Shown in pieces: positions 1 through 7,013 of a stretch of 8,658 nt of DNA. Source of the DNA: Clostridium sp. CAG:411 (lineage in GTDB: Bacteria > Bacillota > Clostridia > Lachnospirales > Lachnospiraceae); NCBI GenBank assembly GCA_000437275.1, contig FR899722.1, positions 17,642-26,299 on the forward strand. Direction: 5' to 3'. The notes under the pieces were generated by a model. It searched no databases and was not told the origin of the DNA. It saw nothing but the letters and a program-made list of their open reading frames with translations. How positions within the stretch are numbered: the first letter of the stretch is position 1; each line of letters begins with the position of its first letter. The translations under genes and the position numbers were made by a program.

Positions 1-1
1 T

Positions 2-625
2 GAGGATTTTTTTACAGATAAAGATAAAACGAAAAACTTTTTAGCGGATATTGTTCGTCAGGCACAGGAAGAAGTAGGATACGAGGCATCCAGTGAGAGT
101 GTTGCGATGCAGGTAATGCCTTTGCCAGATAATCGTTTAGCACTTACCTTTTCTGAAAAGAATGATATGTCATTAAAGAGTATGTTGGGGAATATCAAGT
201 CCGCATTAGAGGAATTAAAGCCAGATACTTTAGATGATATGATAGAGGATATTTGCAGACAGGAAAAAGAGGAAAAGACGGAACAGAAGGACAAAAAGAA
301 ATCTGCTAAGAAAAAGAATAAAAAAGTATTTTTCCGAGTATACAAGTTCATGGGTATGGAAATGGCAGAGCAATTTTCTATGACAATTCCAGAAGACGTT
401 TCTATTAAGAGTCAGTTATATAAGAATGTAGAGGAGAATGTGTATTATCTGACAATTGAAAAGGGTCGTCTTTCTATGAAAGATTTAGAACAATATTGTG
501 CATGTGCAACAGAATTTTCAGAGCTTGTTACAAAAGAGCAGAGTTATATTCAATATTGTAAGGAACATTATAAATGTATCATTAAAAAAGGTGCTATAAA
601 AGTTTTGAGAGAATTAGCAATATAG
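2..625 (+). CDS. mecA: MecA-like ClpC adaptor protein, 5' end outside window
   Basis: The frame is open from base 2, so the gene enters from the left. 207 codons are visible, and by comparison with Bacillus MecA about 25-30 N-terminal residues are missing. Family knowledge: MecA binds substrates with its N-terminal domain and ClpC with its C-terminal domain, delivering proteins to the cytoplasmic ClpCP protease. The visible N-terminal part (acidic EDFF, helix FLADIVRQAQEEVGYE, strand VAMQVMPLPDNRLALTFSE) matches the MecA N-domain layout. A Lys/Glu-rich linker (about bases 250-325) follows. The C-domain starts at VFFRVYKF, with SQLYKNVEENVYYL and a final helix ending AIKVLRELAI, as in MecA. 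The internal ATG at 107 is not the start, because the conserved sequence continues upstream of it. The PBP gene follows 26 bp after the stop with no terminator. Its substrate cannot be told from sequence; the competence role known in Bacillus should not be assumed. Confidence 0.85.
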   Translation, partial: EDFFTDKDKTKNFLADIVRQAQEEVGYEASSESVAMQVMPLPDNRLALTFSEKNDMSLKSMLGNIKSALEELKPDTLDDMIEDICRQEKEEKTEQKDKKKSAKKKNKKVFFRVYKFMGMEMAEQFSMTIPEDVSIKSQLYKNVEENVYYLTIEKGRLSMKDLEQYCACATEFSELVTKEQSYIQYCKEHYKCIIKKGAIKVLRELAI

Positions 626-634
626 GCATTACAT

Positions 635-654
635 GAGGGGAGAGGGATAATTTG
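635..654 (+). promoter_or_regulatory. Ribosome binding site and TTG start of the class A PBP
   Basis: A long purine tract, GAGGGGAGAGGG at 635-646, lies 5 bp before a TTG codon at 652. No ATG in the right frame lies between this tract and codon 119, which is just ahead of the membrane segment. The ATG at 633 is out of frame. The strong Shine-Dalgarno tract therefore fixes TTG as the likely start and may compensate for the weaker initiator. Confidence 0.75.
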
Positions 655-3600
655 GATTCAAAAAAAGAATATGAGAAAGGTTCGACTTTCGAACAGGATG
701 ATTTGGCAAATATTCCCGTTATACTAGAACCCCCAAATCATGTGAAAGAGGCATTAGAATTATCTGAATATATACAGGATTCTAAAAAAAATGGAGAATT
801 TGAACAATTAAGGTTTACAGCAGAAAAACAAGAAACACAGGATGAGGTTCAAGAGGAGAAAGAAAAGCCTATCCAAAGTGAGCCACCCAAACATGAAGAG
901 AAAAAAGAAGAACCGAGTTCAGAAGCAGTAGCATCTGTGAAGCAAAAAACAGACCATACTCCTGTTCAAACAAAAAAGAAAAACAGTGCAGGGCGGGAAA
1001 AACAAATGAAACAGGTGTTATCCAAATCTGTTTCATCCTTGTGGAATGTGATACGTTGCCTTTTGACAGGATTTTATCGAACAGGAAAATTTTGTTTACA
1101 TATGCTCACTGTTATATTGGTGGTTGGAATTGTGGCTGGTTTTATACTTTTTTCTAAGTACCACACCCTTTATACCAATATTCGACAGACAGAGTACGAT
1201 CGTATTGCGAACTTATCAAAGGAAACATTTTCTAACCTAAACAATACAAGAGTGTATGATGACAAAGGAAAACTTTTAGCTGAAATTACTTCAGCGGATT
1301 ATGAATATGTGGAAATCAACAGTGTATCCCGATATATTCAGGAGGGATATATTGCCGTAGAGGATAAAAATTTTAAAGAACATGTAGGAGTGGACCTAAC
1401 TGCGATTGCAAGAGCTGGGGCTGCATTGGTAAAGAACAGTGGAGAAATCACACAGGGAGGAAGTACCATAACACAACAGGTGGTAAAAAATACATTACTT
1501 ACTTCTGAGCAGACATATGTTAGAAAATGTGCTGAAATTTTGTTAGCCATGGATATGGAAAAGAAATTTACGAAGGCACAGATTATGGAGTTTTATGTAA
1601 ATTCCAATTTTTATGGAAATCAGTGCTATGGAGTGGAAGCGGCATGTCAGTATTACTTTGGAAAATCAGCTTCCGATGTAACTATTTCAGAAGCAGCAAT
1701 GATTGTGGGTATGTCAAATAGTCCAAGTAGATATAATCCAGTGGCGAATTATGATTTGGCGATTAAAAAACGAAATAGTGTACTAAACAAAATGTATAAA
1801 AATGGTGTAATTACCAATGCAGAAATGAAGGAAGCGAAGGCAGATCCTCTTTTGGTCGTAGAAAAACGAACGGAGGCGTTGAGTGAAACCTACCAGACAA
1901 GTTATGCCATTTATAGTGCTGTGATAACGTTGATGGAGCAGGATGGCTTTGAGTTTCAATATACATTTAAAGATAAAGAAGATTATAATAGCTATAGAGA
2001 GCGATACTCTGAAAAATATAGTGAGATGTCAGAAAAGGTCCGAGGTGGCGGATATGACATTTATACTTCGCTAAATAATAAGCAGCAGAGAAAACTGCAA
2101 AAATCTTTGGACAGTACATTGTCAGGGTTTAAAGAAAAACAGTCTGACGGCAGGTATGCGGTACAAGGGGCTGCTGTATGTGTAGATAATGAAACGGGTT
2201 ATGTTACAGCGATTGTAGGTGGTCGTGGTAAAAAAGATCAGTATAATCGAGCATATCTGGCAAAACGTCAGCCAGGAAGTACCATTAAACCGTTGTTGGA
2301 CTATGCACCAGCCTTTGAAACAGGAGAGTACTATCCTTCTAAGATAATGTCGGATCATCCGATTGCCAATGGTCCTAAAAATGCAGGGGGGTCTTATCGT
2401 GGAAATGTTAGTATGCGAGAGGCAATTGCACGTTCCATTAATACAATCGCTTACCAGACATTGTATGGCATTGGTGTAGATACAGGATTGGCATATTTAG
2501 ATAGTTTACAATTTAATTCGATCAGCTATGTTGATAATAATAACTTATCAATTGCACTGGGAGGATTTACAAATGGTGTGCGTGTTGTAGATATGGCAAA
2601 AGGATATAGTACGTTGGCATCTGGTGGAACCTATATTGAGCGAACTTGCATCCGAAAGATTACGCAGCAGGGCGAAGGTATTGTTTATACAGATACAAAA
2701 ACATCACATCAGGTTTATCTGGAAGATACGGCATGGCTTACAACCAATTGTTTAAAAGGAACTATGGAACTTCCTTATGGAACAGGACATAATTGTGCGT
2801 TAGATGGACAGATTTCGGCAGGAAAAACAGGAACTACCAATAATAGTAAGGATGGATGGTTCTGTGGATATACAACACATTATACAACTGCGGTCTGGGT
2901 TGGAAGAGATGATAATAAGTCTATTTCTGGAATGTATGGTGCTACATACGCAGGTAGAATCTGGCAGGACTATATGAATCAGATTCATCAAGGTATGGAT
3001 AAGGAAGATTTTATTAAACCTGATACAATACAGAAAAAGTATATTAGTGGAGATGGTTCTCCAACAAATGTAAATACAGGAAAACAGGATTATTTTTCCG
3101 CATATGGAGAAAGTAAGCGTTCTTTGCTAGAGCAACAAAGAGAAGAAAAGAAAGCCGAAAAAAGAGCAGAAGATATTGTAGCTGCATTTGAAGCCTTTGA
3201 TATTGTTAAGGTTGAGGATTGCTACGAAGTAGAAAAGAAATATAAGAAGGCATTAAATGCCGTTGCGGGAATTACCAATACAGATGTACAGGTAGCTTTA
3301 AGTACAAGAGTGGCAGATAAATATGATGCGTTACAAAAGGAACTAAAAAATTGGAAAGATGCAATGGCAGCATATGAGATTGAGCAGGCGAGAAAGCAGG
3401 CAGAGGAAAAGGAAAAAGCAAAGAAAGAGGCTGAAAAGGCGGAAAAGAATCGAAAGAAAACATTAGCGATTGAGCGTTTTAAAAATGCAATAAGAGCTGT
3501 GCAGGAGACAACGGAGGAAGTGACAGAGTATACCTACACAATGCTCAATCAAGCATCGAAATATTTATCTCAATGTGTGGATTATAGTGAGTATGATGAA

Positions 3601-3777
3601 TTGTTAGCATTATATAATTCGGAGAAAGAGAGAATTGAAAAGCTTGCAGCTAAAAATGAGGCAGACCGTATTGCACAGGAACAACAAGCGCAGGCAGAAG
3701 AAGCTGCTCGTGAAAAACGTGTAAAGAAAGATCAGGAAAGAGTTGCACAGGAAAAAGCACAGAGTGGCAACCCGTAA
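652..3777 (+). CDS. Bifunctional class A penicillin-binding protein (PBP1A type)
   Basis: This enzyme polymerises lipid II into glycan strands (GT51 transglycosylase) and cross-links stem peptides (transpeptidase) on the outer face of the membrane. A charged cytoplasmic N-terminal region (residues 1-145) is followed by one membrane segment (about 150-168). The GT51 domain (about 190-400) has EDKNFKEHVGVD with catalytic Glu237, QGGSTITQQVVKN at 268-280, the RKCAEILLAMDMEKKF segment at 291-306 and NSNFYG at 318-323. The transpeptidase domain (about 500-775) has the active serine in STIK (Ser543), SIN at 595-597 and KTGTT at 725-729, so all three penicillin-binding motifs are intact. Residues 820-1041 form an extracytoplasmic Lys/Glu/Ala/Gln-rich, mainly helical tail with coiled-coil character. 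At 1041 residues it is longer than typical PBP1A proteins (roughly 720-900) because of both tails. The start is TTG. Symbols such as ponA or mrcA are used for this family; I do not assign one. Confidence 0.96.
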   Translation: MDSKKEYEKGSTFEQDDLANIPVILEPPNHVKEALELSEYIQDSKKNGEFEQLRFTAEKQETQDEVQEEKEKPIQSEPPKHEEKKEEPSSEAVASVKQKTDHTPVQTKKKNSAGREKQMKQVLSKSVSSLWNVIRCLLTGFYRTGKFCLHMLTVILVVGIVAGFILFSKYHTLYTNIRQTEYDRIANLSKETFSNLNNTRVYDDKGKLLAEITSADYEYVEINSVSRYIQEGYIAVEDKNFKEHVGVDLTAIARAGAALVKNSGEITQGGSTITQQVVKNTLLTSEQTYVRKCAEILLAMDMEKKFTKAQIMEFYVNSNFYGNQCYGVEAACQYYFGKSASDVTISEAAMIVGMSNSPSRYNPVANYDLAIKKRNSVLNKMYKNGVITNAEMKEAKADPLLVVEKRTEALSETYQTSYAIYSAVITLMEQDGFEFQYTFKDKEDYNSYRERYSEKYSEMSEKVRGGGYDIYTSLNNKQQRKLQKSLDSTLSGFKEKQSDGRYAVQGAAVCVDNETGYVTAIVGGRGKKDQYNRAYLAKRQPGSTIKPLLDYAPAFETGEYYPSKIMSDHPIANGPKNAGGSYRGNVSMREAIARSINTIAYQTLYGIGVDTGLAYLDSLQFNSISYVDNNNLSIALGGFTNGVRVVDMAKGYSTLASGGTYIERTCIRKITQQGEGIVYTDTKTSHQVYLEDTAWLTTNCLKGTMELPYGTGHNCALDGQISAGKTGTTNNSKDGWFCGYTTHYTTAVWVGRDDNKSISGMYGATYAGRIWQDYMNQIHQGMDKEDFIKPDTIQKKYISGDGSPTNVNTGKQDYFSAYGESKRSLLEQQREEKKAEKRAEDIVAAFEAFDIVKVEDCYEVEKKYKKALNAVAGITNTDVQVALSTRVADKYDALQKELKNWKDAMAAYEIEQARKQAEEKEKAKKEAEKAEKNRKKTLAIERFKNAIRAVQETTEEVTEYTYTMLNQASKYLSQCVDYSEYDELLALYNSEKERIEKLAAKNEADRIAQEQQAQAEEAAREKRVKKDQERVAQEKAQSGNP

Positions 3778-3795
3778 AGGAAAGGAGAGAAAGAT

Positions 3796-4407
3796 ATGAC
3801 TATTTACATATTATTAGCGATAGGTCTTTTCTTCCTCCTTTTTACGGGAGTGTTGATTGCAATTGATAACAGAAAACGAAGATTTAGGAAAAAGATGCTT
3901 CCCTTTTGTTGGAGAGCAATTGGAATTATAACTACCTTGCTGGCAGTTTTGTGTTTTGTTATATTCTTTCAGAAGTTTTATTCTTTTCAGGGAACCGAAT
4001 GCTCCAGTCGTAAAATTATATTACGCAGTACAATGAATGTATCCGATGTATCTATTCCAACAAAAGATGCAAAATTGAATAAAAACTTAGAGAATGCATT
4101 TGAGGAGATTGTGACAGCATATAATTCGGGAGACAAAAATCATAAAATAAAATATGTAGATGCGTTGTTGAATAATAAAACAATTTCGTTAGAGGATATT
4201 CATGAAATTAAGTATAGTAATGATTTATCTAAAAAGCAGGTACAGATTGTCGAGTATTTGGTAGATACAAAGGATGGATTTTTTACAAAACCTGGAATTT
4301 ATTATTATATTATTTTTAGTGAAGCAATGAAAAACGATGAAAAAGCGGTTACAAAAGATAAAACAAAAGAGACGCAGCAAAAAACTCAAAAGAAAAGTGA
4401 TTCATAA
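3796..4407 (+). CDS. Unrecognised two-TM membrane protein in cell-wall operon
   Basis: I do not recognise this 203-residue protein. It has two hydrophobic segments, about residues 2-23 and 40-58, separated by a very basic loop (DNRKRRFRKK, residues 24-33). By the positive-inside rule the loop is cytoplasmic, so both termini and the remaining 140 residues should be outside the membrane. The outer part (about 65-178) mixes predicted helix (LNKNLENAFEEIVTAYNSG) with strand-like segments (KQVQIVEYLVDT, GIYYYIIF). It ends in a Lys/Thr/Gln-rich low-complexity tail (180-203). The ATG has a good AAAGGAG site (3781-3787) 8 bp upstream, and the gene starts 18 bp after the PBP stop. Its position between a PBP and a D,D-carboxypeptidase suggests a role in peptidoglycan synthesis or its control; this is inference only. 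Confidence 0.85.
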   Translation: MTIYILLAIGLFFLLFTGVLIAIDNRKRRFRKKMLPFCWRAIGIITTLLAVLCFVIFFQKFYSFQGTECSSRKIILRSTMNVSDVSIPTKDAKLNKNLENAFEEIVTAYNSGDKNHKIKYVDALLNNKTISLEDIHEIKYSNDLSKKQVQIVEYLVDTKDGFFTKPGIYYYIIFSEAMKNDEKAVTKDKTKETQQKTQKKSDS

Positions 4408-4429
4408 AAAGTAGACTTGTGTATATATT
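4401..4429 (+). promoter_or_regulatory. Possible weak internal promoter before the carboxypeptidase gene
   Basis: TTCATA (4401-4406, 4 of 6 matches to the -35 consensus) is separated by 17 bp from TATATT (4424-4429, 5 of 6 matches to the -10). It overlaps the end of the 203-residue protein gene and lies 26 bp before the carboxypeptidase ATG. In AT-rich DNA such matches arise often by chance, so it may only add to operon readthrough or be inactive. Confidence 0.25.
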
Positions 4430-4455
4430 AATAAAAAACAAGAGGTTTATTTTCT

Positions 4456-5706
4456 ATGAAGAGGTCAAAACAATATGCAAAATATGCCTTATTGCTATTG
4501 CTTATTCCGATTTCTATTGTATTGTTTTTTATGGATCAAGTCGGGTTAGTGAAATTATATAGGCAGAACCATACAGAAAAACAAGATATGGTATATAATG
4601 CAGTTTCTTTATACGAAAAGCAGGGAAAAGAGAAAAGTACAAAAAATTTACAATTATACGCCCGTTCTGCTGCACTTATGGATGCAGATAATGGGCGTAT
4701 TTTATATCAGAAAAATGGAACAAAGAGAGTTCCCATGGCCAGTACCACTAAAATAATGACCTGTTTGGTTGTTTTAGAGAATGCAAATCTGGATGATGTT
4801 GTTTTGATTTCTGCGAATGCAGCAAAACAGCCAAAGGTAAAATTGAATGTAATTGCAGGGGAAAAATATTATGTAAAAGATTTATTGTATGCACTGATGT
4901 TGGAAAGCTGCAATGATGTTGCAGTCGCCTTGGCAGAACATGTTGGAAAGAGTGTGGAAGGTTTTGCAGAACTAATGAATCAAAAGGCACAAGAATTACA
5001 ATGTTATAATACACATTTTGTTACACCTAATGGATTGGATTCTAAAGAGCATTATTCCACAGCAGAGGATTTATGCAAAATGGGTGCGTATGCAATAAAA
5101 AATGAAACATTTGTAGCAATTACAAATACTTCTAGTCATCAATTTTCAGAAATAAGTAAAGGTCGTAGCTGTGCGGTGCATAATAAAGATGCATTTTTGT
5201 CTATGTATGCAGGGGCGATGGGAATTAAGACTGGTTTTACAGGAAATGCAGGATACTGTTTTGTTGGTGCGGTTAAGAAGGAGGATCGAAGGCTTACCTC
5301 TGCTGTATTGGCATCTGGATGGCCGCCAAATAAGAGCTATAAATGGGCGGATACTACAATGCTTATGAATTATGGGTGTGATGCTTATAGGCAAGAAACG
5401 GTTTTTTCTTGTTCGGTTCAACCACCTATGTTGCGTGTTCATTCTGGAAAGAATAAATCGGTAGCGGTTACATTTGAACCATACGAAGATGAGATGTTGG
5501 TAAATGGAGAGGAGACACAAAAGGTGGTTTCTGTTACTCCTCAGTACATAGACGCACCTGCAAAAAAAGGCATGGAAGTGGGGAAGGTGTATTACTTTTT
5601 AAATGATGACGCTTATAAAATAAGTCCAATTTATACCCAAGAAGATGTTTTTGCACTTGATCTGCTATATATATGGAAAGGTGTAGTACGACTTTTTTTA
5701 CTATAA
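4456..5706 (+). CDS. D-alanyl-D-alanine carboxypeptidase, S11 family (low-molecular-weight PBP)
   Basis: The enzyme removes the terminal D-Ala from peptidoglycan pentapeptides outside the membrane, limiting the donors available for cross-linking. An N-terminal hydrophobic segment (about residues 9-26) acts as an uncleaved anchor or signal peptide; I see no clear cleavage site. The three active-site motifs of S11 enzymes are present: STTK (Ser96, Lys99), SCN at 151-153 and KTG at 258-260 in GIKTGFTGNAG. The region 195-205 (KEHYSTAEDLCKM) is also typical. A second, strand-rich domain follows from about residue 310. The last residues (about 398-416) form a hydrophobic or amphipathic segment like the membrane-binding helix of DacA-type enzymes. 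At 416 residues it has normal length. The ATG is preceded by AAGAGGT (4440-4446). The gene is 48 bp after its neighbour and probably cotranscribed with the PBP. It is a DacA/DacF-type enzyme; the exact paralogue is not clear, so no symbol is given. Confidence 0.95.
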   Translation: MKRSKQYAKYALLLLLIPISIVLFFMDQVGLVKLYRQNHTEKQDMVYNAVSLYEKQGKEKSTKNLQLYARSAALMDADNGRILYQKNGTKRVPMASTTKIMTCLVVLENANLDDVVLISANAAKQPKVKLNVIAGEKYYVKDLLYALMLESCNDVAVALAEHVGKSVEGFAELMNQKAQELQCYNTHFVTPNGLDSKEHYSTAEDLCKMGAYAIKNETFVAITNTSSHQFSEISKGRSCAVHNKDAFLSMYAGAMGIKTGFTGNAGYCFVGAVKKEDRRLTSAVLASGWPPNKSYKWADTTMLMNYGCDAYRQETVFSCSVQPPMLRVHSGKNKSVAVTFEPYEDEMLVNGEETQKVVSVTPQYIDAPAKKGMEVGKVYYFLNDDAYKISPIYTQEDVFALDLLYIWKGVVRLFLL

Positions 5707-5754
5707 ATTGTAGAGAGGTAGGACCCCCAAAAATCGTTGTGAAATAGAACTTCT

Positions 5755-5776
5755 ACGTTTTTGTTGGCAAAAATGT
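5755..5776. repeat. Inverted repeat upstream of the DUF1266-Imm33 gene promoter
   Basis: The arms ACGTTTTTG (5755-5763) and CAAAAATGT (5768-5776) match at 8 of 9 positions around a TTGG spacer. The dyad ends 10 bp before the -35 box at 5787, a position suited to an activator or other regulator. The left arm can also pair with an upstream copy of CAAAAAT (5728-5734) extended by CGT (5735-5737), forming an alternative hairpin with one bulged T. No T tract follows, so it is not a standard intrinsic terminator. Confidence 0.45.
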
Positions 5777-5786
5777 AAGGATTATC

Positions 5787-5815
5787 TTGCAAGGTAAAAA
5801 TAAAGAATGTATAAT
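5787..5815 (+). promoter_or_regulatory. Sigma-A type promoter of the DUF1266-Imm33 gene
   Basis: TTGCAA (5787-5792) is followed after exactly 17 bp by a perfect TATAAT (5810-5815). Transcription would start near 5822 and give a leader of about 50 nt before the ATG at 5873. This is the best consensus promoter in the window and marks the gene as a transcription unit separate from the cell-wall operon. Confidence 0.75.
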
Positions 5816-5872
5816 TATACTAGAGAAGACCCGCATGTGTGATGGGAGATTGAATAAAAAGGAGACGAAAGA

Positions 5873-6940
5873 ATGAGCACAATAATGAATGAAGTGATTC
5901 GTGATATTCAGGTGTTACAATCAAGATTTGAATTTGCACAATTTGGCGAAAAAAAGCCTTTAAACAGGGGCGATTTTAGTATTTGTTTAACTGCTGTACA
6001 TTCTATATTATCAAAAACAAAACCGGTTGGACTTGCACCAACAGATAATCCTAATATGGAGAAGTTAAAGCAACATTTGGAGCATAAAACCAGAGGTGGA
6101 AAGGACAAGCAAACGATAGTTAATTATCTTGCAAAAGTGCGTCATTATGGTTGCGGTAGAAAATACTTTGATTTTTGGAGTTACTGGAATAATAAACCAA
6201 CTTTTAATATAGATGAATTAAAAGAGGAAAATAGAAAACGTTTTGAGGAATTGATGGAATTTGCTCACAATTTTGAAGAAATTGTCGGTGCAAAAGGCTT
6301 TATTGCTTGGGATGTAGCTGAAAGTATTCAGATTGCAAGAGAGGCATATTTGTGTGAATACATAGACGAACGTCTTGCTACGGAAATTATTGCAGATTTT
6401 AGTACAATGGCATTAAAAACCTATAAGGATTGGACGGATTTTGCGCTAAGTTATGTGTGTGGAGGCTGCTATTTTATTTACGAAAATACAGGAAATGAAG
6501 AAGAAGTAAAGAATATGTGTAAGACTATCTTGGATGCATTGGAACAGCTTTTCTTCTCTGAACATAATGATATTTGGTCAAAATATGCATGGTATAAACC
6601 TAAAAATTATTTCAATGGTTTCAAGCCAGAAAAAGAGTTAGCAAGTAAAGAATTAGGATGCTATGTAACAGATCGTATCAGTATGGATGGTGTACCAATT
6701 CAATATGCAGAACGCCAACTACCAAATCCTAATTATCCAGATTCAGGTTGGAAGTTTATGGCAGGAGATGAGACAACAGACTATTTAGGAAATGCTAATA
6801 ACATTGGTATATTTACACTGAATCATATTGCAAACTATGATAAGACGATTCTTCCAATATTAGATGCACCAGTAGGAAGTGTATATGTGCGAAATGAGAT
6901 GGGAGATTTTGTATTGAGAGAAAGTGAAAAGAATAATTAA
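5873..6940 (+). CDS. DUF1266-like plus DUF2185/Imm33-like fusion protein
   Basis: This 355-residue protein has no signal peptide or membrane segment and should be cytoplasmic. The middle (about residues 115-225) resembles DUF1266: helices around GFIAWDVAESIQIAREAYLC (142-161), then an acidic helix and TYKDWTDFALSYVCGG (183-198), matching the family pattern of AWD, a helix, a Trp and a Gly-containing segment. The C-terminal part (about 258-350) matches DUF2185/Imm33: GCYVTDRISMDGVPIQYAER, DSGWKFMAGDETTDYLGN (290-307), then NIGIFTLNHIANYD and LDAPVGSVYVRNE. Imm33 is listed among immunity proteins of polymorphic toxin systems, but many DUF2185 proteins stand alone, so the role is open. Residues 1-110 resemble nothing I recognise and include a Gly/Cys/aromatic stretch HYGCGRKYFDFWSYW. 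The ATG has AAAAGGAG (5857-5864) 8 bp upstream. It has its own promoter and terminator, making it monocistronic. The domain calls come from recalled motifs; the function is unknown. Confidence 0.85.
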   Translation: MSTIMNEVIRDIQVLQSRFEFAQFGEKKPLNRGDFSICLTAVHSILSKTKPVGLAPTDNPNMEKLKQHLEHKTRGGKDKQTIVNYLAKVRHYGCGRKYFDFWSYWNNKPTFNIDELKEENRKRFEELMEFAHNFEEIVGAKGFIAWDVAESIQIAREAYLCEYIDERLATEIIADFSTMALKTYKDWTDFALSYVCGGCYFIYENTGNEEEVKNMCKTILDALEQLFFSEHNDIWSKYAWYKPKNYFNGFKPEKELASKELGCYVTDRISMDGVPIQYAERQLPNPNYPDSGWKFMAGDETTDYLGNANNIGIFTLNHIANYDKTILPILDAPVGSVYVRNEMGDFVLRESEKNN

Positions 6941-6961
6941 TTCACAATACAATCGTATTAA

Positions 6962-6995
6962 AAAAGCAGGTAGAGAGAAATCTTTACCTGCTTTT
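6962..6995. terminator. Bidirectional intrinsic terminator between convergent genes
   Basis: The left arm (6962-6976) and right arm (6981-6995) form 15 bp, 14 Watson-Crick plus one G-U, closed by a GAAA tetraloop (6977-6980). The stem core is GCAGGTA/TACCTGC, flanked by A runs on the left and T runs on the right. It lies 21 bp after the DUF1266-Imm33 stop and 18 bp after the aminopeptidase stop, so it serves both. The T tract is longer (TTTTTT) in the minus direction than in the plus direction (TTTT). Confidence 0.92.
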
Positions 6996-7013
6996 GATAT
7001 TACGGACATTATT

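Noticed and set aside
107..109. ATG at 107 as the start of the mecA-like gene
   Set aside because: The same frame is open upstream to base 2 and encodes recognisable MecA N-domain sequence, so this Met is internal.
5146..5520. Open minus-strand frame opposite the carboxypeptidase gene
   Set aside because: It lies wholly inside a clear S11 gene, has no recognisable protein features, and is a shadow of the real coding strand. The same holds for the other long antisense frames in the PBP and mecA genes.
5707..5786. Possible intrinsic terminator after the carboxypeptidase gene
   Set aside because: Hairpins can be drawn (GTAGA/TCTAC with a long loop; the 5755-5776 dyad), but none is GC-rich and followed by a T tract. 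The dyad is better described as a possible operator.
5830..5847. CCGCAT...ATGGG hairpin in the leader of the DUF1266-Imm33 gene
   Set aside because: Only about five pairs with a bulge can form, too weak to call a regulatory element.
5873..6940. Toxin-immunity pair or new defence operon
   Set aside because: Only the immunity-like domain is present; neighbours are cell-wall enzymes and a housekeeping aminopeptidase, and the gene has its own promoter and terminator. A complete system is not supported by this window.
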